A stretch of 37,288 bases of DNA from positions 1-37,288 of the forward strand of contig DAOQAU010000010.1 of NCBI GenBank assembly GCA_035354275.1. The letters are read 5' to 3'. The DNA is from DAOQAU01 sp035354275 (GTDB lineage: Bacteria; Cyanobacteriota; Vampirovibrionia; Gastranaerophilales; Gastranaerophilaceae). The position numbers and the translations under genes were made by a program. A model generated the notes under the pieces. The model was not told the origin of the DNA. It was given only the letters and a program-made list of their open reading frames with translations, and did not search any database. Of the stretch, positions 8,687 through 16,380 are shown in pieces (position 1 is the stretch's first letter; each line of letters opens with the position of its first letter).

Positions 8687-9193
8687 TCATATCTTCATTG
8701 CCGCAGAAATCATATTTTTAACGTTTTCTGCTGCTACCGAGTTTGCCTCATAAGCCCTTGAAGCTTCTACCATTCCAACCATTTCTTCTACAACATTTAT
8801 ATTTGGAAGCGTAACGTATCCGTCTGCATTTGCATCAGGGTGCGAAGGATCATAAACCGTTTTGACAGCATTTTTCCCTTCAACAATTCCGTCTATTGCA
8901 ACTCCGCTTGACATTTGACCGTAATTCATTGAAACGCCGCTGTTTATTTTAAGCGTTCCTGTTGCAGGATTGAACGTTGCCGAAGTCGAGTTGTTTGAAA
9001 AATTCGAAGCCCCTTGCGACATTTTTTCATCATAAATCGCCTTAAAACTTACCTGCTTTTTTATGTAAGGACCGACAGACCCGTCAGGGTTTCTTGTTGT
9101 GTTTATGTTTGCAATGTTGCTTGAAATGGTGTCCATTCTAACCCTTTGGGCGTTCATTCCTGAAGCTGCTACATCAAATACATCAAAACTCAT
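8687..9193 (-). CDS. flgC: Flagellar proximal rod protein FlgC
   Basis: 168 residues. FlgC is one of the proximal rod subunits exported through the flagellar gate. The N-terminal rod signature SGMNAQRVRMDTISSNIANINT and the C-terminal VNVVEEMVGMVEASRAYEAN-type end pattern (with NINVVEEM) are both clear and form the coiled-coil shell of rod proteins. The first signature matches the conserved flagella basal-body rod motif at residues 11-32. A GGAG lies just upstream of the ATG. It is encoded between flgB and fliE. Confidence 0.97.
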   Translation of the reverse strand: MSFDVFDVAASGMNAQRVRMDTISSNIANINTTRNPDGSVGPYIKKQVSFKAIYDEKMSQGASNFSNNSTSATFNPATGTLKINSGVSMNYGQMSSGVAIDGIVEGKNAVKTVYDPSHPDANADGYVTLPNINVVEEMVGMVEASRAYEANSVAAENVKNMISAAMKI

Positions 9194-9215
9194 TTTTGCT
9201 CCTTTTTTTTAATTA

Positions 9216-9262
9216 AATGGTGAATAAATTTCTATTTACTATTTACCATTTACCATTTACTG
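9216..9262. repeat. TTTACTA/TTTACCA heptamer array between flgB and flgC
   Basis: GGTGAATAAA is followed by CTATTTACTATTTACCATTTACC with a 7-bp period. It begins three bases after the flgB stop codon on the minus strand. Confidence 0.6.
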
Positions 9263-9264
9263 TT

Positions 9265-9744
9265 TTATTGTCCTTTAATTACATCCAATACATTTTTCAA
9301 AGCCCTTTGTTCAAGGTTTGAAAGAATAGTATATTGAGTACCGACCTTTGCCATATCCATCATTTCTTTTTCAATAACAACATTATTTCCGTCTTGTGCG
9401 GCTCCGGACATTGTATCATCAGTGATTTGAGGCTCAAATCTTGAATAAATATCGCTTTGCAAATAATTTGCCTTTTGTATAGTTAAATTTTGCGGCTGCC
9501 CGAAACTTGTAACTTCATCAATTGAAGAAGGATTGTACTTAATACTGTTTTGTTCTTTTATATAAGTCCTTAAGTCGTCTTTTTCAACCATTTCTTTCAG
9601 TTGATTTTCAAAGCTTACTTCCTTGCGGACATAGCCGGGCGTCATTATGTTTGCAGTGTTTGCGGTAATGGCTTTTTGACGCTCCATTAATCCGTCAAGT
9701 GCGAATTTTGTTATATCTATTGCTCTTGTTGATATTAAATCCAT
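9265..9744 (-). CDS. flgB: Flagellar proximal rod protein FlgB
   Basis: 159 residues. FlgB is the first proximal rod subunit. The N-terminal segment has LDGLMERQKAITANTANIMTP, the rod-protein helix, followed by GYVRKEVSFENQL, the typical D0 to beta transition. The C-terminus VIEKEMMDMAKVGTQYTILS forms the partner helix. AAGGGG, which is part of the preceding kinase gene's end, is the ribosome binding site, and the genes are three bases apart. This ties the kinase to the flagellar transcript. Confidence 0.96.
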   Translation of the reverse strand: MDLISTRAIDITKFALDGLMERQKAITANTANIMTPGYVRKEVSFENQLKEMVEKDDLRTYIKEQNSIKYNPSSIDEVTSFGQPQNLTIQKANYLQSDIYSRFEPQITDDTMSGAAQDGNNVVIEKEMMDMAKVGTQYTILSNLEQRALKNVLDVIKGQ

Positions 9745-9747
9745 TTT

Positions 9748-11007
9748 TTACCCCTTGTTTAAAACAATTTCAAAATCTGTGGAAACTTCGTCTGATTTTA
9801 TCAATCTCAAAAAACCTCTTTGTTCTTCGATTGATTTTTTGCAAATTCCAAGCCCCAAACCTGAGCCGGTTTTTTTAGTCGTAAAGCCTGTTTCAAAAAT
9901 TTTGTTTTGCAAATCTTTTTTTATTGGCTCTCCGGTATTTGAAACGAGAATTTCAATTTTATCGTTTTTGTTTCTACTCTCGATTGTTATTTTGCCTTTT
10001 TTGTCAATACTTTCTATTGCATTTTTAATCATATTAATCAAAACGGAACAGAGTTTGTTTTCATCGGCAAGAATAAGGATATCTTCACCTATATTTAACT
10101 TTATTTCGATATCTTTTTCATGCGCGTAAATTTTTCCAAGTTCAACGACATTTTGTATAAGCGGTTTTAATTCGACACTTTTGAGGGAAGCTTCTTTAAA
10201 AGATTTTAGCTCCAAAAGGGAATTATTTGCCAATTTAACCGATTTTTGAATACTGTTTAGCGCATTTTCTATTGAGTTTAATATGCTTTCTTCTGTACTT
10301 ATTTTATTAAGATGTTTTTGAATAATATTTGAATACAGATCGCATATCGAAAGCTGATTTCTTACTTCATGTGCTACAGAACTTGAATTTTTTAAAACTA
10401 AATTCATCTTCATCATATCTTCGGAACTGTTTTGAATTTCTTCTTTTTCAATTTCTGATATCAAAACTTCCTGATTGGTTTCGTTAAGATTTTCGACCAT
10501 TTTTCTGATAGAACTGTTTAAATGGTCGTTATCCCTTCTGTCAGGGTGCCATTTGTCCTGATAAAGATTTAAGTCCTTTGTTGAATTTGAATTTATCATA
10601 TTAAAAGCATCCGATAAATTTTTGGAATTATACAAGATATAAATTTGCGCATAACCTTCAATTTCGCCCTGCTCATAGTCAAAAACCAAGACCGCGCCGT
10701 ACCTTTGGGCAAGAACATAGATAAATTCGGTTTTATCCCAAATTTTTTCTTTTAAAACGTAATCAAATTTTTCGCTCAAAGGTTTGTCGGAAAAATCGTA
10801 AACCTCTGCACTTGAATATTCAAGCCTTTTTAAAATGCTGTTGAAATCTTTTTTGGATTTATCTTCAAGCCTGCACATAATAACGCTTTCAACGCTTGCG
10901 TCCAAAATCGGTTCAACTATTGCACGAAACAGACCTTTTATGGTCTGCTCGTTGCAAGGCTTGTTGTCTTGTATATATATCAAATCTTTTAATTTGTTTT
11001 TGTGCAT
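9748..11007 (-). CDS. Soluble sensor histidine kinase at the head of the flagellar operon
   Basis: 419 residues with no membrane segment. The N-terminal 150 residues are an unrecognised sensor region, possibly a DICT-like fold (weak impression). A helical linker follows. The H-box is SSSVAHEVRNQLS with phospho-accepting His213. The usual NPL of this H-box class reads NQL here. The ATPase domain has LINMIKNAIESI (N box, 323-334), NTGEP (G1, 357-361) and GSGLGLGIC (G2, 381-389). It should phosphorylate the response regulator encoded just upstream. The stop codon is three bases from flgB, so control of, or feedback from, basal-body assembly is likely. The functional parallel would be FlrB/FlgS-type flagellar kinases, but orthology is not shown. 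Confidence 0.9.
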   Translation of the reverse strand: MHKNKLKDLIYIQDNKPCNEQTIKGLFRAIVEPILDASVESVIMCRLEDKSKKDFNSILKRLEYSSAEVYDFSDKPLSEKFDYVLKEKIWDKTEFIYVLAQRYGAVLVFDYEQGEIEGYAQIYILYNSKNLSDAFNMINSNSTKDLNLYQDKWHPDRRDNDHLNSSIRKMVENLNETNQEVLISEIEKEEIQNSSEDMMKMNLVLKNSSSVAHEVRNQLSICDLYSNIIQKHLNKISTEESILNSIENALNSIQKSVKLANNSLLELKSFKEASLKSVELKPLIQNVVELGKIYAHEKDIEIKLNIGEDILILADENKLCSVLINMIKNAIESIDKKGKITIESRNKNDKIEILVSNTGEPIKKDLQNKIFETGFTTKKTGSGLGLGICKKSIEEQRGFLRLIKSDEVSTDFEIVLNKG

Positions 11008-11021
11008 TTTAATTTTCCTAT

Positions 11022-11086
11022 AAGTGAATAGGTGAATAGGTGCAATTATAATAAATTTAACTTTTCAGCCTTTCACCCTTTCAGCC
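11022..11086. repeat. GTGAATAG tandem and TTTCAGCC/TTTCACCC units between regulator and kinase genes
   Basis: Two GTGAATAG units near 11024-11039 and a CTTTCAGCC/CTTTCACCC run near 11061-11085 belong to the same low-complexity intergenic repeat families. The second run abuts the regulator's stop codon. Confidence 0.5.
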
Positions 11087-11800
11087 CTAAACCGTTGTCA
11101 ACTGCATTTTTCTTTTGTTTGTAAAACCGTTGTTGATTGCATAAAGCACCGCTTGGGTCCTGTCATTTACCTGAAGTTTTTGGAAAATGTTGTTCACGTG
11201 AGTTTTAACAGTTGTTTCCGAGATAAACAATTTTCCTGCCACTCCTTTATAGGTAATTCCCTGAGTAAGAAGGTCGAGAACTTCTTCTTCTCTTTGGGTA
11301 AGATAAGAAAGGAGATTTTCTTCATCTGAGATGATTGTTGTTTCTTCTTTGAAAGAGCGTTGGAAGTACTCGAAAAATCTTGAAGAAAGTGCGGCAGGAA
11401 GATAAACTTTACCTGCAGCAACTTCTTCAATAGCATAAATAAGTTGAGCGGACGCCATAGTTTTTAAAACGTACCCCTTAGCTCCCAGCTTCATGGCGCG
11501 GAAAATTAAATCCGAATCATCATACCCGCTCAATGCAACGCAACGCACCCCTAAGTTCAGCTTCTCTATCTCCTGAATTGCCTGAAGACCATCTTTTTCA
11601 GGCATGTTGATATCCATTAAAACAATGTCCGGGCGGTGTTTTTTCACAAGCGAAATCCCTATATTCGCGCTTGTAGAAGTAGCAACCACTTCAAATTGGC
11701 TTTCTAAATTAATAATCTCTCTGATACCCGCCAAATGTTCATAATTGTCGTCAATTAGCAAAACTCTGGCTTTTTTCTTAAATTCCACCGCTCTTCTCAT
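11087..11800 (-). CDS. NarL/FixJ-type response regulator
   Basis: 237 residues from the ATG at 11800, which has AGGAGG 6-7 bases upstream. An in-frame TTG one codon earlier is unlikely. The receiver domain has the acidic pair D17-D18, phospho-acceptor D63 in IVLMDINMPEKDG, the switch Ser in CVALSG and the Lys in GYVLKT. The LuxR-type helix-turn-helix runs LTQREEEVLDLL to SETTVKTHVNNIF about residues 160-215. It is a DNA-binding transcription factor, probably paired with the kinase encoded next, and is first in the minus-strand run that leads into flgB-fliI. Flagellar control is inferred from position only. Confidence 0.93.
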   Translation of the reverse strand: MRRAVEFKKKARVLLIDDNYEHLAGIREIINLESQFEVVATSTSANIGISLVKKHRPDIVLMDINMPEKDGLQAIQEIEKLNLGVRCVALSGYDDSDLIFRAMKLGAKGYVLKTMASAQLIYAIEEVAAGKVYLPAALSSRFFEYFQRSFKEETTIISDEENLLSYLTQREEEVLDLLTQGITYKGVAGKLFISETTVKTHVNNIFQKLQVNDRTQAVLYAINNGFTNKRKMQLTTV

Positions 11801-12134
11801 CAATCTCCTCCTTATTTAAGTAAATATAATTTACTATTCCCTAACTTAATCTACTCCGTACATATTACCTCTTTTTAGAGGAGGTTATCATCAACATAAA
11901 GGTCGATTTTATAAGAGTTTTGGGTAGATAAGTCGATATAGACCACATGGTCTATGAATAGGTGAGAAGTGAGCAGTGAGCGGTGCGAAGGGAATTTATT
12001 AAAATTAAAAATCAAATTATAAAAATTTTTATAATTAATTTAAAAGTACTAGTCTATAAAGGTGAATAGTAAATTGTAAATAGTAAATAGAAAGGAGGAT
12101 ACGGAAAAATTCGAAAAATAATTCTGAATTTATT
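11801..12134. other. Gene-free upstream region of the regulator-flagellar operon
   Basis: This region should hold the promoter of the minus-strand operon. An 8-bp palindrome ATAGACCA-CA-TGGTCTAT lies at 11938-11955. A GAATAGGTGAGAAGTGAGC repeat sits at 11956-11990 and a GTGAATAGTAAAT-type heptamer repeat at 12061-12096, followed by AAAGGAGG. No open reading frame or RNA gene is recognised. Confidence 0.5.
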
Positions 12135-12176
12135 AAAAAGAGGCGGGCTTGTTTAATGACAAGCCCGCCTCTTTTT
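12135..12176. terminator. Strong intrinsic terminator
   Basis: A perfect 18-bp stem (12135-12152 with 12159-12176) with GC core GAGGCGGGCTTG encloses a six-base loop. An A-tract on the left and a T-tract on the right make it work in both directions. It lies 13 bases past the stop codon of the minus-strand gene at 12190. Confidence 0.92.
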
Positions 12177-12189
12177 AATCACTTATTTT

Positions 12190-12981
12190 TTAAATTTGAG
12201 CATGCGTCAAAATGTTTCCGCCTTTGTCCAAAAGAACTTTTTCTATATTCTCATTTGGATAATAATACTCGGCGCGGTTAAATTTTCCGTCTTTTCTTAT
12301 TAATATTTTTTCAATAAGTCCGTTGCTTGCTTCATAATATCTTTTTATTCCGGGCAACAATTCTTGCATATTAATACTTTCTTCGGTTAAACAATTTCTT
12401 ACAGATTCGCTTGTAAGCTTATTTGCCAAAGCCTCTTGAGCCACTTTCAATGATTCAATTTTTTGCGGTGCTAAATCTTGTTTCGTCAACAAAATTAAAT
12501 CCTCGCCGCTAAGATTTTTAAAATCCATTAAAGATTGAGCTCTGCTATATTCTACATCATCCAATTTTGCAAAAGTAATTATCTGTTGCGCACTAAATCT
12601 TTTTTCTTTACCGGCTTTAACAGCATCTGCCAATTCTTCAAGCCTTAAAGACTTTGAAGGTTCAACCTTTGCCATTTCTTTCAAATCTTCGATGCTAAAA
12701 CGATATTTTTGACCGTTTTGCCCTTTTTCTTTTATAAGTTTATTTAAAACCCCGACATTTTCCATTCTAAGCCTGTCATAAATTTCAAAGCTGTCAGTAT
12801 CTGAAAATTTTCTTTTGCCCAAAGCCTTTTTTGCAACACCTATTTCTTTTGAAAACCCCTTGAGTCCTTGTTGAAAAACATCTTGATTAGGGCTTCTGAC
12901 CAAATCCGACTGAACAGAGCCGACCATTTTCCTTGTTAAAACACTTACTTTTGTAAAAAATCCGTTAAAAAAAACTTTCAT
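12190..12981 (-). CDS. Unrecognised helical-repeat protein with N-terminal VRSP motif
   Basis: 263 residues from the ATG at 12981. An in-frame GTG at 12993 would add four. The ATG is favoured because its upstream GGGGTTTAAA resembles the sequence before the start of the large HD protein at 20265. SDLVRSPNQDVF (about residues 25-36) nearly matches SDFVRSPINDCF in that protein. The middle shows a loose repeat of about 30-38 residues: RFSIEDLKEMAK, RFSAQQIITFAK, LSGEDLILLTKQ, LTSESVRNCL. The C-terminus is beta-like (LLDKGGNILTHAQI). There is no signal peptide or catalytic motif. Function is unknown. The shared N-terminal motif suggests a lineage-specific sorting or interaction segment. Confidence 0.75.
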   Translation of the reverse strand: MKVFFNGFFTKVSVLTRKMVGSVQSDLVRSPNQDVFQQGLKGFSKEIGVAKKALGKRKFSDTDSFEIYDRLRMENVGVLNKLIKEKGQNGQKYRFSIEDLKEMAKVEPSKSLRLEELADAVKAGKEKRFSAQQIITFAKLDDVEYSRAQSLMDFKNLSGEDLILLTKQDLAPQKIESLKVAQEALANKLTSESVRNCLTEESINMQELLPGIKRYYEASNGLIEKILIRKDGKFNRAEYYYPNENIEKVLLDKGGNILTHAQI

Positions 12982-13123
12982 TTTAAACCCCACTTTTGAA
13001 TATAACTAATTACTTTTATAAATATAATAATAAACAAACAAAATTTTTTTTGCCAGTAAAACAAAATTTATATAAAAATTTGTAATGTTTTTTCATGATA
13101 AAATTATTTAAAAAGAGGTGGAT

Positions 13124-14206
13124 ATGGAAATATTGATTTTTATAGCAGGGTTTGTTTTAGGTGCAGGGCTTGTATTTGCGATTTTTGCGCTGACTCAAAG
13201 AAAAGCCGAGGATGCCAAAGAAGAACTAATAAGCCGCATGCAGCTTCAGTTTGAGAATTTGACAAACAAAATCTTCAAAGAAAGTTCTCAGGAATTTTCC
13301 GAACAAAATAAAGCAAAATTGGAAGAATTTTTCTCAAAATTCAGGCAAAGGATAGAAGATTTTGAAAAAAGAACAGAATTTAATTTCAAAACCGAAGCCG
13401 AAAAATTAACCCAATTTGACTCAAATGTAAAAACTTTTATTGAAGCGGGAAACAAAATTTCTCAAGACACAACCTCACTTGCAACCATGATGAAAGGCGA
13501 CAACCGCAGGCAGGGAAGCTGGGGCGAAATCGTGCTCGAGAGAGTTTTGGAAGCTTCGGGTCTAAGAGAAGGTCAAGAGTATGAACTTCAAAAAGGAATG
13601 ACCGATGGCCGCCCCGATGCCACTATTAACTTACCTGAGGGCAAAAAAGTTTATATCGACGCAAAGACTTCTCTTGCTTCTTGGGACGCTTACGTAAATT
13701 CCGAAGATGAAACCGAAAAAGAAGAAAATTTAAAAGAGTTTTTGGAATCCACAAAAGCGCACATAACGGGGCTTTCAAAGCGTCCTTATTCTTTATCGGA
13801 CAGCTCTCCAGATTATGTTTTAATGTTTATTCCGATTGAAAGCTGCTATTCTCTGCTTTTCTGCGAAGACAGCAAGCTTTGGGACTTGGCTTGGAAAAAC
13901 AATGTCATGCCGGTTTCGCCTTCGACTTTGCTTGCAGCACTAAAAATAATAAATAATTTTTATAAAATAGAAAAACAAAACAAAAACGCACTTGAAATTT
14001 CAAGAATTTGCACAAAAATGCTCGATAAATTTGCCGACATGCTAAAAGATGTGCTTGATGCAAGAAAGAAAATATCATCAGCTTTGACAAGGCTCAACGG
14101 GCATGACAGCATAATAAGAAACATTGAAAAGCTTCAAGAGTTGGGTACAACGATAAACAAACAAATTCCCGAAATCGGAGATGATGTTTTGGAAGAAATA
14201 AGTTAA
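13124..14206 (+). CDS. rmuC: RmuC-family DNA recombination protein
   Basis: 360 residues from the ATG at 13124 with GAGGTGG just upstream. An in-frame GTG two codons earlier overlaps that site. An N-terminal membrane anchor (residues 3-22) is followed by a coiled coil of about 70 residues, then the RmuC nuclease-like core: GDNRRQGSWGE, LERVLEASGLREG, DGRPDATINLPEGK and YIDAKTSLASWDAY. This is a PD-(D/E)xK-type arrangement with D and DAK. RmuC limits inversions at short inverted repeats in E. coli, which is of interest in a genome so rich in them. It lies alone, divergent from the gene at 12190. Confidence 0.93.
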   Translation: MEILIFIAGFVLGAGLVFAIFALTQRKAEDAKEELISRMQLQFENLTNKIFKESSQEFSEQNKAKLEEFFSKFRQRIEDFEKRTEFNFKTEAEKLTQFDSNVKTFIEAGNKISQDTTSLATMMKGDNRRQGSWGEIVLERVLEASGLREGQEYELQKGMTDGRPDATINLPEGKKVYIDAKTSLASWDAYVNSEDETEKEENLKEFLESTKAHITGLSKRPYSLSDSSPDYVLMFIPIESCYSLLFCEDSKLWDLAWKNNVMPVSPSTLLAALKIINNFYKIEKQNKNALEISRICTKMLDKFADMLKDVLDARKKISSALTRLNGHDSIIRNIEKLQELGTTINKQIPEIGDDVLEEIS

Positions 14207-14217
14207 ATATTAATCGA

Positions 14218-15699
14218 TTATTTATTATTACCGATTAAATCACAAATTCTAGCTATCGTTTTTGGGAAATATTGCTGAAGGTAATGTGCCCTTATGCCAA
14301 AACAAGAATTTGACTGATAAGTATTTAAAATAGCATTTGTTTCCGCGATTAATTCATGCAGATTCGATTTAGGAGTTCTATCACTCGTTTCTGTAAAATA
14401 ATTAAGATGATTTTGTTGTAATAATGTACTGGCATTTTTAAATAACAGTTGCTCTTCTGAGAATATTTTTAAAAGCTTTTCGTCATTTAAAATTTCAGAA
14501 GTTACTTTTGTATGTCCTAATTCATGTCCGAATGAAAACAAGTTATCTCGGCAACTAATGACATTGGCTGTTGGGCTATATCCAGATAAATAATCATCAG
14601 CAACATAAAAGAATTTTGTTTTGTTTTTAATCATTGTTATAATGTCTTCAGCATTGATTTTTTTGAAAAAGGCTATTGTTTCTGCCCTTTTGTTTTCAAT
14701 AATGTCGTCAATATTATAACTAAGCACTTCCCCTGTATTAATGTTATTTATAATTACTGAATTATCAACTATTTCAGTCGTATATTTTCTTCCGTTAATA
14801 TTTGTAAATGATTTATTATCGTTAATCACTTCAAATATATTTGTTTTATTAAGCAGAGTTTCACCGTTTTCATCAATAATTCTATATAGCTGTTTCCTAC
14901 TTCCCGAAGGGGTTTTAATATAGTAATATTGTGTTTTGACATTATTGTTCCCTCTAATATTTTTTTTGATTATTACATTTCCGTTTTTATCTTTTAAAGC
15001 TTTGCAATAATTAATAAGTTTATTTTGTTTATCCTTGTAATTTAAGTTATAAACGCCGGCTACAGAAGATTTTTGTAAATAAAAACTTTCAATGATTTCC
15101 CCGACATTGTTTCTGAATATTATTCTTTCATGTAGTATTTCTTCCAAGCCGTTACATAACAAACTTATGGTTTTTGATTCGGTATTATTTCTGAAATCAT
15201 GTAGTGTTTTAATTAATTTTTTAGAGCCTTTCTTCAAGCGTTCTGTTTTAATTTGCCCTTCAGATAAAATTTCTCCGTTTTTATTCATTAAAATAATTTT
15301 AGAATTATGGTTTTTGAACAATATTTCAGTAAAAATATTATTTAAAGGTGCTTCAATAATTCTTATATTAATTTCTTTTATTTGTCCTTTAATATTTTCG
15401 CAAGCTAAAATTAATTTTTGAAATATTTTTGTATAATCAATATCGTTTGACTTAAAAAGATTTTCTATGTTTTGTTCAGACAATTTTTTAATTAATAATT
15501 TTTTTATATGCCTTTTTTCTTTTTGCTTTGATATTCTTTCTAAGAATAGTGTTTTCTTGAAATTTAATTTTCTCTTACCTTTTTGCCCTGTAAGGTTACT
15601 AGAATTGTCTGAAGGCAAAACATGATTTGTGTTCGCATTGCGTTCATGACTTGTAAAGTATGGTTTAAAAAAATTAATTCGATTAAAAATTATTCGCAT
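14218..15699 (-). CDS. Unrecognised protein with HELGH metallopeptidase-like motif
   Basis: 493 residues, no named family recognised. Near residue 391 the FSFGHELGHTKV segment gives HExxH, and LHELIAETNAIL about 55 residues later offers a glutamate third ligand, a gluzincin-like layout. The first 100 residues are strongly basic and helical. Residues 130-330 are a beta-rich stretch with repeated NG turns (NKNGEILSEGQI, DKNGNVII, DENGETLL, NINTGEVLS). The ATG has AAAAGG about 7 bases upstream. It is convergent with rmuC with an 11-base gap. A zinc peptidase activity is inferred from motif only. The tail of the protein at 12190 has a similar KxGxIL turn. Confidence 0.75.
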   Translation of the reverse strand: MRIIFNRINFFKPYFTSHERNANTNHVLPSDNSSNLTGQKGKRKLNFKKTLFLERISKQKEKRHIKKLLIKKLSEQNIENLFKSNDIDYTKIFQKLILACENIKGQIKEINIRIIEAPLNNIFTEILFKNHNSKIILMNKNGEILSEGQIKTERLKKGSKKLIKTLHDFRNNTESKTISLLCNGLEEILHERIIFRNNVGEIIESFYLQKSSVAGVYNLNYKDKQNKLINYCKALKDKNGNVIIKKNIRGNNNVKTQYYYIKTPSGSRKQLYRIIDENGETLLNKTNIFEVINDNKSFTNINGRKYTTEIVDNSVIINNINTGEVLSYNIDDIIENKRAETIAFFKKINAEDIITMIKNKTKFFYVADDYLSGYSPTANVISCRDNLFSFGHELGHTKVTSEILNDEKLLKIFSEEQLLFKNASTLLQQNHLNYFTETSDRTPKSNLHELIAETNAILNTYQSNSCFGIRAHYLQQYFPKTIARICDLIGNNK

Positions 15700-15865
15700 A
15701 ATTTGCCTTTTAAAAAAATCCTAGCATCTATAATAAAAACGATAAAAAAATTTTTTGCTAGCACTATTTTATAAAAGAATATGTGGCTATTTTATCAGGA
15801 TTTTGCTTGGGTTTTAGTCAACTTTATTAAAAAAATTTATTGATAAAGTAAATAGCAATTAATAT
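15700..15865. other. AT-rich spacer
   Basis: A short gene-free stretch upstream of the HELGH gene and downstream of the thioredoxin-like gene, both on the minus strand. No clear terminator stem or repeat is seen. Confidence 0.4.
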
Positions 15866-16312
15866 TTACTTCTTAATCATAGAACGAATTTTCAAATATC
15901 TGTCGAGTTCGCCTCTGAGCTTACCCAAATCGTCATAAATTCCGTTATACAAAGGAATTCTGTTATCAATTTGCTTATCAATAATAAATATTGAAGGAAA
16001 TCCGCTTATTGAATAGTCTTCGACAAGTTTTTGGTATTTGGGATTTTCTACATTTATCATGACAAAATTGTATTTGTCTTTGTAAATGTCCGAAATGAGC
16101 TTGTATTTGGGCATAAAACGTATACAATAGCTGCACCAGTCAGCATAGAAAAGAGCGATAAAAGGTTTTTTATCTTTAACAGCCTGTTCATAGGTTATCC
16201 CGATTGAATAATCAGAGGGTTTTAAATTTTTTTTAGGCGCAAAAGCCATTGTAACAGCAGAGGTCACACAAATCGCAATAATTATCCCCAATATCATTAA
16301 AATCTTTTTCAT
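15866..16312 (-). CDS. Membrane-anchored thioredoxin-like protein
   Basis: 148 residues. An N-terminal hydrophobic segment (residues 4-24) is an uncleaved anchor or signal peptide. The thioredoxin fold carries YADWCSYC with redox cysteines C60 and C63, a central FVMINVENP strand and the cis-proline loop GFPSIFIID. It probably acts outside the cytoplasm as a thiol-disulfide oxidoreductase. The CSYC active site differs from thioredoxin's CGPC, so redox direction is uncertain. It follows glgC on the same strand with a 64-base spacer containing a hairpin and a repeat. Confidence 0.9.
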   Translation of the reverse strand: MKKILMILGIIIAICVTSAVTMAFAPKKNLKPSDYSIGITYEQAVKDKKPFIALFYADWCSYCIRFMPKYKLISDIYKDKYNFVMINVENPKYQKLVEDYSISGFPSIFIIDKQIDNRIPLYNGIYDDLGKLRGELDRYLKIRSMIKK

Positions 16313-16325
16313 TTTATCCTCAATC

Positions 16326-16380
16326 GGTGGAATAGCAATTCCACCCTGCTGTTCTTTTCAGCTCACTGCTCACTGCTCAC
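16326..16380. repeat. Hairpin and GCTCACT heptamer repeat after glgC
   Basis: GGTGGAAT (16326-16333) pairs with ATTCCACC (16338-16345) around AGCA. It is followed by AGCTCACTGCTCACTGCTCAC, which on the minus strand is GTGAGCA repeated. The TGA stop codon of glgC is the first GTGA of that array. Confidence 0.65.
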
